Assembly: GCF_000963705.1 (NCBI RefSeq)
Contig: NZ_LAJY01000419.1
Span: 1-5,527 of the forward strand
Length of the DNA stretch: 5,527 nucleotides
Source: Elstera litoralis
Lineage (GTDB): Bacteria > Pseudomonadota > Alphaproteobacteria > Elsterales > Elsteraceae
Direction of reading: 5' to 3'
In this document: piece after piece, positions 1-5,338 of the stretch
Position numbering within the stretch: position 1 is the stretch's first letter
Layout of the letters: each line of letters starts with the position of its first letter
Made by a program: the position numbers and the translations under genes
The notes under the pieces: generated by a model
Database searches by the model: none
What the model was told of the DNA's origin: nothing
What the model saw: the letters and a program-made list of their open reading frames with translations, nothing else

Positions 1-22
1 AATATGTGCCGCAGAACCCGAA

Positions 23-51
23 GTTTAATTTTGCAGACTGCAAATTTAAAC
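23..51. promoter_or_regulatory. Putative LuxO-type activator site (upstream enhancer of the PilZ gene)
   Basis: This is an inverted repeat of two 14-base arms around A37, with 13 of 14 positions pairing (only 29/45 fails). Its core at 31-43 reads TTGCAGACTGCAA, i.e. TTGCA-N3-TGCAA, which equals the recalled Vibrio LuxO operator TTGCA-W3-TGCAA except in the central triplet. Its centre lies 71 bases upstream of the -12 part of the sigma54-like element at 94-108, a usual enhancer distance. A poorer copy can be read at 50-62 on the opposite strand (8 of the 10 fixed positions of TTGCA-N3-TGCGA). The LuxO-like regulator encoded in this window is the obvious candidate ligand. The palindrome is seen directly; binding is inferred. 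Confidence 0.65.
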
Positions 52-93
52 GCAAAACGCAAAGTAGAAATCAGGGTTTTTATGAAAATTGCT

Positions 94-108
94 TGGCATA
101 AATTTTGA
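94..108 (+). promoter_or_regulatory. Putative sigma54 (-24/-12) promoter of the PilZ gene
   Basis: TGGCATAAATTTTGA aligns with the sigma54 consensus TGGCAC-G-N4-TTGC at the exact GG-to-G spacing of 11. The -24 half is good (TGGCAT). The -12 half is imperfect, with GA in place of GC. A start near 119-120 would leave a leader of roughly 53 bases before the ATG at 173. The upstream palindrome and a sigma54 activator gene in the same window raise the likelihood. On its own the match would be only moderate. Confidence 0.5.
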
Positions 109-172
109 AATTAGGCCGAACACAGACAGTGATGACCCGCTCTTACGGGAGCGCCGGATAGGAGAAAGAATA

Positions 173-526
173 ATGACAACAGTCGCACACAGCCGTCGCC
201 GCTATGGTGGTACGGCGCGCGCTCCCCATCAACGCCATGATAAGCGTTATACCAATCCTGCGCTCAAAGTCGCTGTCTGCGGCACGGCTCATGTGGCGGT
301 GGATTGGGGATTAGGGGGGTTTCGGTTGGCGCAGTTTTTCTCGCTACTGCCGCTCGGCACCCAGCTCGATGGTGTCATTCTGGATGGAAATGACGATCCG
401 ATTGCAGCCTTTGTGGTCGAGTTAGTCGGGCGCGGCGGGATCGATGAGCCCGCGCGGTTCCGGTTCCAGAGTTTGCCCGATGAAACTTTCGATGTATTGC
501 AGGCGATGATTCTCAGCGCGCGTTAG
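173..526 (+). CDS. PilZ-domain protein, probable c-di-GMP receptor
   Basis: This 117-residue protein is almost entirely a single PilZ domain. The N-terminus is basic (R8-R10) and carries RHDKR at 21-25, fitting the RxxxR c-di-GMP-binding motif. About 20 residues later comes DWGLGG (44-49), fitting [D/N]xSxxG except that Ser is Gly. The next residues, GFRL, then a beta-rich stretch with LPLGTQLDGVI and ARFRF, look like the PilZ domain found in Alg44-type polysaccharide proteins. No membrane segment or signal peptide is visible, so it is probably cytoplasmic. The ATG at 173 is chosen because AGGAGA (160-165) sits 7 bases upstream; a TTG at 89 in frame falls just before the sigma54-like promoter. 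The likely role is to transmit c-di-GMP level to the polysaccharide machinery encoded opposite. The family call is by motif; the partner is inferred. Confidence 0.72.
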   Translation: MTTVAHSRRRYGGTARAPHQRHDKRYTNPALKVAVCGTAHVAVDWGLGGFRLAQFFSLLPLGTQLDGVILDGNDDPIAAFVVELVGRGGIDEPARFRFQSLPDETFDVLQAMILSAR

Positions 527-544
527 GGCTCACCTGAATGAAGA

Positions 545-565
545 GGCGGCGCTCAGCGTGCCGCC
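545..565. terminator. Possible bidirectional terminator between convergent genes
   Basis: GGCGGCGC (545-552) can pair with GTGCCGCC (558-565), with one G-U pair, around the five-base loop TCAGC. It sits between the PilZ stop (526) and the end of the minus-strand operon, overlapping the last codons of the regulator's HTH frame. The + strand tail is ATTTCTTCC, only weakly U-rich, and the minus-strand tail TCTTCATT is also poor, so termination efficiency is uncertain. Confidence 0.35.
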
Positions 566-777
566 ATTTCTTCCCAGGCCTGCTTTTTTCGATAAATGGT
601 GGAGGGGGCAACCTCCAGTAACGCTGCTGCGCGCGGAATATTGCCATCGCAAGCGGCGATAGCCCGCTCGATTGCGTCCTTCTCAATGCGCCAGAGCGGG
701 CCGACGGCGACGGCGGCCGGGGCGGACGATAAAAACGCCCGGACTGGAAGCGCTTGCGCTGGCGACGGGCGGGACAA
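553..777 (-). pseudogene. Out-of-frame C-terminal Fis-type HTH piece of the LuxO-like regulator
   Basis: This frame is open from about 792 down to the stop at 553. It encodes the DNA-binding end that the upstream regulator frame lacks. Its last 45 or so residues, WRIEKDAIERAIAACDGN followed by IPRAAALLEVAPSTIYRKKQ, closely match the C-terminus of Vibrio LuxO, including the recognition helix region PSTIYRK. The start at 777 (TTG) is only the first possible start codon after the upstream stop, and no convincing ribosome binding site supports independent translation. Joining it to the main frame needs removal of one base (or gain of two) somewhere in 683-792. Candidates are the T5 run (731-735 as A on +) and the CCCC run just downstream in the gene. 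The joined protein would be about 474 residues, the usual LuxO size. Confidence 0.75.
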
Positions 778-1978
778 CGGGCCGCGCGATCGTCAAGCCG
801 GGGGTGAGCGGCGGCGGGAGCATATCCAGGCCCACCTGCTTACCATCATTGAGAACAACAATGTTGCGAATGACATTTTGTAACTGTCGCACATTGCCCG
901 GCCAGGCGTAATTTTTAATAATCGTTTCTACTTCGGGTAAGAATCCCCCGAATTCCTTAGATTCTTCTTTGGAATATTGCAGCAGAAGCGCGCGGGCAAT
1001 TTCGATCACGTCATCGTCGCGGTCGCGCAAGGGCGGCAAATGAATGGGAATAACGTGAAGACGGTAATAAAGATCTTCGCGGAAGCGCCCCTCCTCCACC
1101 TCGGTTTGCGGATTCCGGTTGGTGGCGCAGAGAATACGAATATCGACCTTTTCAACCTTGCTGCCGCCAACCCGGGTAAAACTGCCGGTTTGCAAGAAGC
1201 GAAGCAATTTGGTTTGCAGGTTCAGGTCCATCTCGCAGAGTTCATCGAGGAAGAGGGTGCCGCCGTCGGCGCGGCTGGCGGCCCCATCCCGGTCCGCCGT
1301 TGCGCCCGTAAAAGCGCCTTTGACGTGCCCGAAAACTTCCGATTCGATCAAATCTTTGGGAATGGCCCCGCAGTTAATGGCAATGAAGGGTTTGGCGCGC
1401 CGTGGGCTGGCCCGGTGAATCGCCTCGGCGCAGACTTCCTTCCCCGTTCCCGATTCGCCCGTAATGAACACGGTTGCTTTGCTCGTGGCCGCATTCTCGA
1501 TAATGCGATACACGGGCTGCATTGGCAGGGACGAACCGATGAAGCCGTGAAAACGGCTGCGCCCCATATCGTCACGGAAACTATTGACCAGCGTCCGTAA
1601 GCGGTGCTGCTCCAGCGCGTTGCGCACGGTGACGATGAGGCGCTCGGCCGAAAATGGCTTAACGATAAAATCCGCCGCCCCGGCCTGCATGGCCTCAACG
1701 GCGGTATTGATCGATCCATGCGCGGTAATGACGACGACGGCGGTCGGCAGTTCTTCCTGCTTGATCGCCCGTAAAATCTCGATTCCCGCCATATCCGGTA
1801 ACTGCAAATCGAGAATCACGAGTTTCGGCAGATGGCCGCGTACATAATCCTGCGCGTCGCGGCCAAGGCTGAGATGGGTTGACGCAAATCCCGCTTTCCG
1901 CAGGAACTCGCGGTAGACATTCGCCAGCGAGGGAACGTCTTCCACGAGCAAGATATCGGGGCGGTCAGTATGATCCAT
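683..1978 (-). CDS. LuxO/SypG-type sigma54-dependent response regulator (frameshifted before its HTH)
   Basis: This is an NtrC-family enhancer-binding protein. The receiver domain spans about residues 8-120, with acidic pocket E13/D14, phosphoacceptor D57, T85 and K107. The AAA+ domain spans about 145-385, with Walker A GESGTGKE (174-181), the sigma54-contact loop GAFTGA (221-226) and Walker B GTLFLDEL (240-247), followed by REDLYYRL and WPGNVRQLQN. Long stretches such as GESGTGKEVCAEAIH, DELCEMDLNLQTKLLRF and DMLPPPL are as recalled for Vibrio LuxO. After roughly residue 415 the frame runs into an Arg-rich tail and stops at 683, while the Fis-type HTH continues in another frame to 553. The ATG at 1978 fits LuxO length, but its only SD-like run (AGGGGG, 1993-1998) lies 14 bases away. 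It is last in the polysaccharide operon, so it probably activates its own transcript. No LuxU-like phosphotransfer protein or kinase is in view. Confidence 0.9.
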   Translation of the reverse strand: MDHTDRPDILLVEDVPSLANVYREFLRKAGFASTHLSLGRDAQDYVRGHLPKLVILDLQLPDMAGIEILRAIKQEELPTAVVVITAHGSINTAVEAMQAGAADFIVKPFSAERLIVTVRNALEQHRLRTLVNSFRDDMGRSRFHGFIGSSLPMQPVYRIIENAATSKATVFITGESGTGKEVCAEAIHRASPRRAKPFIAINCGAIPKDLIESEVFGHVKGAFTGATADRDGAASRADGGTLFLDELCEMDLNLQTKLLRFLQTGSFTRVGGSKVEKVDIRILCATNRNPQTEVEEGRFREDLYYRLHVIPIHLPPLRDRDDDVIEIARALLLQYSKEESKEFGGFLPEVETIIKNYAWPGNVRQLQNVIRNIVVLNDGKQVGLDMLPPPLTPGLTIARPVVPPVASASASSPGVFIVRPGRRRRRPALAH

Positions 1979-2017
1979 GCGTTTACGGTTTTCCCCCTGC
2001 GCGCCGTTCCGGGTAGC

Positions 2018-2029
2018 ATAAGCGCTTAT
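2018..2029. repeat. 12-bp perfect palindrome upstream of the regulator gene
   Basis: ATAAGCGCTTAT lies in the 87-bp gap between the sugar transferase stop and the regulator's ATG at 1978. It could be an operator or a small mRNA hairpin. It does not match the TTGCA-N3-TGCRA sites, and I see no sigma54 or clear sigma70 promoter in the gap. The palindrome is certain; a function is not. Confidence 0.35.
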
Positions 2030-2065
2030 TTGCACAAGGGTAAAGCAGAGGGGTTTAACAAGCTC

Positions 2066-2764
2066 CTAATGCCCGCGCCCCGTGACGACGACGAGCACGG
2101 TGCGGAGGACAATCATTGCATCCATTGCCAGCCAGTGCCGAGCTTTTGTGAGGGATAGGGCGTAGGCGTGGTCGTACCCCACTTTGCAGCGCGTATCTTC
2201 CACGGTTTCATCATAACCTTGATAGACTTGCGCCAATCCGGTAATGCCGGGCCGCACGCCGTAAACCCGCTCGGAAAAGAAGGGAATAGAGTTTTCAAGG
2301 CGGGGGACAATTCCGGGCCGCTCCGGGCGCGGGCCGATCAGCGACATATCGCCCTTCAGTACGTTCAAAAGCTGCGGAATTTCGTCAAGGCGGGTTTTGC
2401 GCATGAAGCGCCCGACGCGGGTGACGCGCGGATCGTTTTTCGTGGCCCACACCGGCCCCGTTTTGGCTTCGGCATTCACGCCCATGCTGCGGAATTTAAT
2501 CATGTAAAACAGCTTGGTTTTCTGGGCCGTGCTTTCCCCCACGCGTAATTGCCGAAACAGGATCGGGCCGGGGCTATCGAGCCGGATGGCGAGGGCGATG
2601 AGCGGTAAAACGGGGGCGGTGAGGGCGAGGCCGACCAAGGCCCCCATCACATCCACAAACCGTTTGCCATACCGTACACTGGCGGGCTGATGGCTGAGAA
2701 CGGGCGGGGCCGTGCTGCGGTCCCAGTCGGCGGCGAGGGTTTCGAGCGTTAGATCGTCGGTCAT
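2066..2764 (-). CDS. Bacterial sugar transferase (polyprenyl-phosphate phosphoglycosyl transferase)
   Basis: This 232-residue monotopic phosphoglycosyl transferase (bacterial sugar transferase family) would transfer a sugar phosphate from a nucleotide sugar to undecaprenyl phosphate, starting the repeat unit at the inner membrane. After a soluble N-terminal 30 residues comes the membrane-dipping hairpin, about 37-60, broken at P51. It is followed by DSPGPILFRQLRVG (63-76), KFRSM (90-94), the catalytic pair D127-E128 in RLDEIPQLLNVLKGDMSLIG, and PRPERP (145-150). The length suits the minimal PglC/WbaP-C-terminal form, without the extra membrane helices of longer relatives. The ATG at 2764 is preceded by AGGA with 9 bases of spacing, overlapping the stop of the glycosyltransferase upstream (11-base gap), which indicates coupled translation. 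Longer upstream readings run inside that neighbour and are rejected. In context it resembles SypR of syp-type loci. Confidence 0.92.
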   Translation of the reverse strand: MTDDLTLETLAADWDRSTAPPVLSHQPASVRYGKRFVDVMGALVGLALTAPVLPLIALAIRLDSPGPILFRQLRVGESTAQKTKLFYMIKFRSMGVNAEAKTGPVWATKNDPRVTRVGRFMRKTRLDEIPQLLNVLKGDMSLIGPRPERPGIVPRLENSIPFFSERVYGVRPGITGLAQVYQGYDETVEDTRCKVGYDHAYALSLTKARHWLAMDAMIVLRTVLVVVTGRGH

Positions 2765-2775
2765 GGGGAAAATTC

Positions 2776-3969
2776 CTAATCGGCAGAGGGAAGAGAGATG
2801 CGGCGCCAGGGGGCACGGTGGCGGCCGAGCAGAAAGCGCGCGGCGCCAATGGCCCCCGCGAGATGGCCGCGAACGAGATAATCGATCAGGGCTGACGCGC
2901 GGCGGATCGGGGACGGGCATAGGCTTGAGCGCTTCAGGACCGGGGACAGAAGCCCTAAGGCGTAGCCCGCGACCTGCATCGCAAAAATGCTGCCAAAGAC
3001 TAGCGAGCCGTCGGCGGCCAGCAGCCCTGTGCCGACGAGTGCCCAGAGCATGGCAATCGGCATCAGGGGACGGGAGCCTTTTCCCGACAGAAAGAGAAAG
3101 GCCAAGATCGGGCGGCGCGGGTTCAATAGTCCGGGCAGTCTTACGAGCTGTTGAAGATTTCCGGTTCCAATGCGAATACGGCGGCGGAAATCTTGCGGCT
3201 CGGAGGTGGGATCGAGTTCGAGCGCGGTAATCTCGGGGTCGTAAACACCCCGGCCACCGTGCGCAATCGCGCCCATCGCCAACAGAAAATCATCGTTCAC
3301 GCTATCGGGCGGCAAGGGGCGTAGCGCGCTCTTCCGAACCGCAAAGCCTGCGCCATGCGCGCCAATTGGGGCAGCGAGCAGGGATTCGCGGAACAGCGTT
3401 GTCGTTTGCCGGTGCCACCAGCGGGCTTCGCCGGGGTTTTTGGGCGACAAGAGTTGGTAGCAACTGCTGACAAGGGCGCAGTTTGGATTGGAAAACCATC
3501 CGGCAATCCGCTGAAGCGCGTCGATCGAGAGCAGCGCCGAGGCATCTGAGAAGAGAATGATGCTGCCTGTGACGAGCGGAAAAGCTTCGTTCAAAACGGC
3601 GACTTTCCCGCGATTTTCCGCAAAGCGGATCAGCCGGAAGCTAACGCCCTTAAGGGCGTCGGTATCGGCGGCCCGGGCGGCCTGCGCGCTGGTATCGTCG
3701 GGCGAGCCATCGTCCAGCACCAGAATTTCAAGCTTCTCGGGCGGATAGAGTAACGCCGCGCAATTCGCGATCTTGGCTGCGATAAACGGCGCTTCCCGAT
3801 AGGCTGGAATGACAATGCTGACGCGCGGTAACGCATCTGGCGTTACGACCGGCGGTGCATCGGCAATATGCTTCCGGGTCAGGGCTCTCAGCAGAAGCGA
3901 ATAACCCGCATGGTGATAGACGGTGGCAGCCAGCGCAGCCAGCGTCGAAATTTCGAGGGCTGAGGTCAT
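2776..3969 (-). CDS. Membrane-associated family 2 glycosyltransferase
   Basis: This 397-residue GT2-family enzyme has an N-terminal hydrophobic segment (about 5-27) and a GT-A catalytic domain from RVSIVIPAYRE (49-59). The domain includes DDGSPDD (86-92), ENRGKVAVLNEA (118-129), a DxD-like FSDAS (140-144), GAHGAGFAVRKSAL (203-216) and NDDF (225-228), the last at the position of the catalytic ED. RRRIRIGTGN (262-271) stands where processive relatives carry QxxRW, so a single-addition or non-canonical enzyme is possible. Hydrophobic segments between about 285 and 345 anchor the C-terminus. It probably extends the lipid-linked oligosaccharide on the cytoplasmic face; sugar specificity cannot be read. 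The ATG at 3969 overlaps by four bases (ATGA) the stop that the upstream glycosyltransferase would have in its restored frame, and GGGGAA lies 8 bases upstream. Confidence 0.9.
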   Translation of the reverse strand: MTSALEISTLAALAATVYHHAGYSLLLRALTRKHIADAPPVVTPDALPRVSIVIPAYREAPFIAAKIANCAALLYPPEKLEILVLDDGSPDDTSAQAARAADTDALKGVSFRLIRFAENRGKVAVLNEAFPLVTGSIILFSDASALLSIDALQRIAGWFSNPNCALVSSCYQLLSPKNPGEARWWHRQTTTLFRESLLAAPIGAHGAGFAVRKSALRPLPPDSVNDDFLLAMGAIAHGGRGVYDPEITALELDPTSEPQDFRRRIRIGTGNLQQLVRLPGLLNPRRPILAFLFLSGKGSRPLMPIAMLWALVGTGLLAADGSLVFGSIFAMQVAGYALGLLSPVLKRSSLCPSPIRRASALIDYLVRGHLAGAIGAARFLLGRHRAPWRRISLPSAD

Positions 3970-4133
3970 TGAATGGGTTCCCCGACGGCTAAACGCTCGT
4001 AGGCGCGTTGGGTGGTTTTCAGCGAATAGCGGGCCAGAACCTCAAGACGCCCGAGCGACCCCATCCCCGCCCAAGCGGCAGGGCCGAGGGCGAGAAGCTC
4101 CATCAGCGCGACCTGAAGGGCAACGCTCTTTTC
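3966..4133 (-). pseudogene. Out-of-frame C-terminal 55 residues of the GT4-type glycosyltransferase
   Basis: Immediately after the six-base C run of the coding strand (G at 4134-4139 on +), a different frame gives EKSVALQVALMELLALG and ends in YERLAVGEPIQ. This is the helical C-terminal tail expected after the GILIPP strand in GT4 enzymes. It stops at 3966 in an ATGA overlap with the next gene. Seven C instead of six would join ILIPP directly to EKSVAL and give a normal 380-residue protein. The stop-start overlap and lack of internal stops show that this frame was under selection until recently, or that the base is missing only in the assembly. Confidence 0.8.
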
Positions 4134-5107
4134 GGGGGGATGAGAATGCCCGCCCCCGTCGCTAGGGCTGCGGGAACGCCGCCGACCGAGGTGGCAATAA
4201 TCGGCAGCCCGCAGGCTTGCGCTTCCAGCAGGGCCAAGGGCAGCCCCTCGGCGCGCGACGGAAGGCAGAATACGTCGAGCGCCCGCAGAACTGCGGCGCT
4301 ATCACTCACGAGCCCCAGAAAATGCACGCGGTGCGCCACGTTCAATGCGCGCGCCTGGGCTTCGAGCGCCGGGCGCGCGCTGCCGTCCCCGGCCAGAATA
4401 AGATGGCAAGTGTCCGGCAAGCCCGCCGTTGCGGCGATCAGCAGATCATGCCCCTTCACCGTTTCCAGGCGTCCGACACTGCCGATCATGATGGGCACAT
4501 TGGGCAGGCCAAGCCGCCGCCGCTCCACCAGTTTGCCCGCGATCCCGTCAACGGGGCGAAAATGCTCACTGTCCACGCCATTATACAGAATCTGCGGGCG
4601 CGTTCCGATGTGATGGGCAATCGCATCGCCAATCGCGTCGGTCACGGCGAGCGGTGTGGGCGCGGCAAGGCCAAGGGCGGTGCGATAAACGCACTGCGGA
4701 CGGCGCGCCTCAAGGCTCCAACTATCATGATCGACATGCAGCCGGTGCCGAATCCCCCGCATCCGCGCCGCGACCCCCCCATAGATCAAAGGGCCAAGCC
4801 CGTGCGAACAGCAGGCGGTCGCCTCTAATTCCCGGAGGACGCGGGCGAGGCGCAGGAACAGGCGCGGCTGAAAGCCGGGGCGCTTATCCAGCGCAATGAT
4901 TTGGGGGCGAATGTCGGCCAAACGCGGCCAAGCACTCACCAACTCCTCAACCGAGCCGTCAAGGCTGATGATCGTTCGCCGCAAGCCGTCCACGACGGGC
5001 GGCGCCGTGACCAGGGCGACGACCAGCGCTTCGATCCCCCCCGGCGCGAGACGCTGCACAACATGGACAAGGTGCGGATTGGCACTGGGAAGGTGAAAGG
5101 GCGGCAT
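4103..5107 (-). CDS. GT4-type glycosyltransferase (GT-B fold), frameshifted near its C-terminus
   Basis: This is a retaining GT-B glycosyltransferase of the GT1/GT4 superfamily, first gene of the polysaccharide operon. The N-terminal domain starts with LVHVVQRLAPGGIEALV, with the glycine loop GGIE at 23-26. The C-terminal domain has NGVD, GSVGRLETVKGHD, LILAGDGS and the nucleotide-sugar EX7E motif (E287 and E295, in AEGLPLALLE), then ATSVGGVPA and GILIPP (320-325). The readable frame then adds nine unrelated residues and stops at 4103, giving 334 residues, while the true tail continues in another frame to 3966 (380 residues). The ATG at 5107 has AGGA 8 bases upstream; the longer TTG start at 5149 lies inside the sigma54 promoter and is rejected. 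GGIE-type members resemble sugar transferases of exopolysaccharide/PEP-CTERM clusters. Donor and acceptor are unknown. Confidence 0.88.
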   Translation of the reverse strand: MPPFHLPSANPHLVHVVQRLAPGGIEALVVALVTAPPVVDGLRRTIISLDGSVEELVSAWPRLADIRPQIIALDKRPGFQPRLFLRLARVLRELEATACCSHGLGPLIYGGVAARMRGIRHRLHVDHDSWSLEARRPQCVYRTALGLAAPTPLAVTDAIGDAIAHHIGTRPQILYNGVDSEHFRPVDGIAGKLVERRRLGLPNVPIMIGSVGRLETVKGHDLLIAATAGLPDTCHLILAGDGSARPALEAQARALNVAHRVHFLGLVSDSAAVLRALDVFCLPSRAEGLPLALLEAQACGLPIIATSVGGVPAALATGAGILIPPKRALPFRSR

Positions 5108-5145
5108 GGCGAAAATCCTGAAAAAACCAAGGCCGTCTCGAAACC

Positions 5146-5160
5146 GCAACCGGCATGCCA
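5146..5160 (-). promoter_or_regulatory. Sigma54 promoter of the polysaccharide operon
   Basis: Read on the minus strand, TGGCATGCCGGTTGC matches TGGCAC-G-N4-TTGC at 10 of 11 fixed positions with exact spacing; the only change is the commonly tolerated C to T. The predicted start is near 5134, giving a leader of about 27 bases before the GT4 ATG at 5107. With gaps of 11 bases or less (or overlaps) up to the sugar transferase and an 87-base gap before the regulator, it probably serves all four genes. Confidence 0.78.
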
Positions 5161-5201
5161 GGCCTTAAGGGGCTTTCGAGCGGAGTTTTTACGGTTTTGG
5201 A

Positions 5202-5214
5202 TTGCAAAATGCGA
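5202..5214. promoter_or_regulatory. Putative LuxO-type activator site 1 in the divergent region
   Basis: TTGCAAAATGCGA matches the recalled LuxO operator TTGCA-W3-TGCAA at 12 of 13 positions, including the AT-rich centre. Its centre is 62 bases from the -12 of the operon promoter and 93 from that of the STAS promoter, both workable distances for a sigma54 enhancer. Confidence 0.65.
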
Positions 5215-5233
5215 ACGGGGGCGGGGTTTGCGG

Positions 5234-5246
5234 TTGCAGCTTGCGA
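5234..5246. promoter_or_regulatory. Putative LuxO-type activator site 2 in the divergent region
   Basis: TTGCAGCTTGCGA has the same fixed bases as site 1 (TTGCA-N3-TGCGA), differing only in the central triplet. It begins 32 bases after site 1, about three helical turns, so both sites face the same side of the DNA. Its centre is 61 bases from the -12 of the STAS promoter and 94 from that of the operon promoter, the mirror image of site 1. Confidence 0.62.
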
Positions 5247-5286
5247 TTTGCACGCGGTTTGCGCCTCAAAATGGCCCGAATCGCGT

Positions 5287-5301
5287 CGGCATGGGCTTTG
5301 C
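5287..5301 (+). promoter_or_regulatory. Sigma54 promoter of the STAS gene
   Basis: CGGCATGGGCTTTGC fits the sigma54 consensus with exact spacing: GGCAT-G at -24 and a full TTGC at -12, with mismatches only at the first T and the C-to-T position. A start near 5312-5313 gives a leader of about 26 bases to the ATG at 5339, matching the leader length of the divergent promoter. Confidence 0.7.
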
Positions 5302-5338
5302 GCTAGGGGGAGCATCCATCCAACTGAGGAGATGACTC

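Noticed and set aside
69..81. IHF-like site between the palindrome and the PilZ promoter
   Set aside because: It is well placed for DNA bending, but two of the conserved positions of WATCAA-N4-TTR fail, so it is too weak to annotate.
89..172. Longer PilZ protein starting at a TTG at 89
   Set aside because: The TTG lies just upstream of the sigma54-like element, so it would not be in the transcript. The ATG at 173 has AGGAGA at good spacing and gives a normal PilZ length.
109..172. Qrr-like small RNA downstream of the first sigma54-like promoter
   Set aside because: LuxO-type promoters in Vibrio drive qrr genes, but only about 50 bases precede the PilZ ATG, with no stem-loop and terminator. 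A short 5' leader explains it.
728..738. Programmed ribosomal frameshift joining the regulator frames
   Set aside because: The required shift is +1 (or -2), and the T5 context is not a -1 slippery heptamer. There is no evident SD-like stimulator or structure, and a simple indel is the easier explanation.
977..1600. Long open frame on the + strand opposite the regulator
   Set aside because: It is antisense to a strongly conserved AAA+ domain, shows no family motif and no good ribosome binding site. Open antisense frames are expected in GC-rich coding DNA.
2765..2920. N-terminal extension of the sugar transferase into the GT2 gene
   Set aside because: The extra residues are low-complexity and overlap the GT2 C-terminus in another frame. 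The ATG at 2764 has a proper ribosome binding site right at the GT2 stop.
4217..4828. Long open frame on the + strand opposite the GT4 gene
   Set aside because: The composition is Arg/Gln/Ala-rich with no recognisable fold, and it overlaps conserved glycosyltransferase motifs on the other strand.
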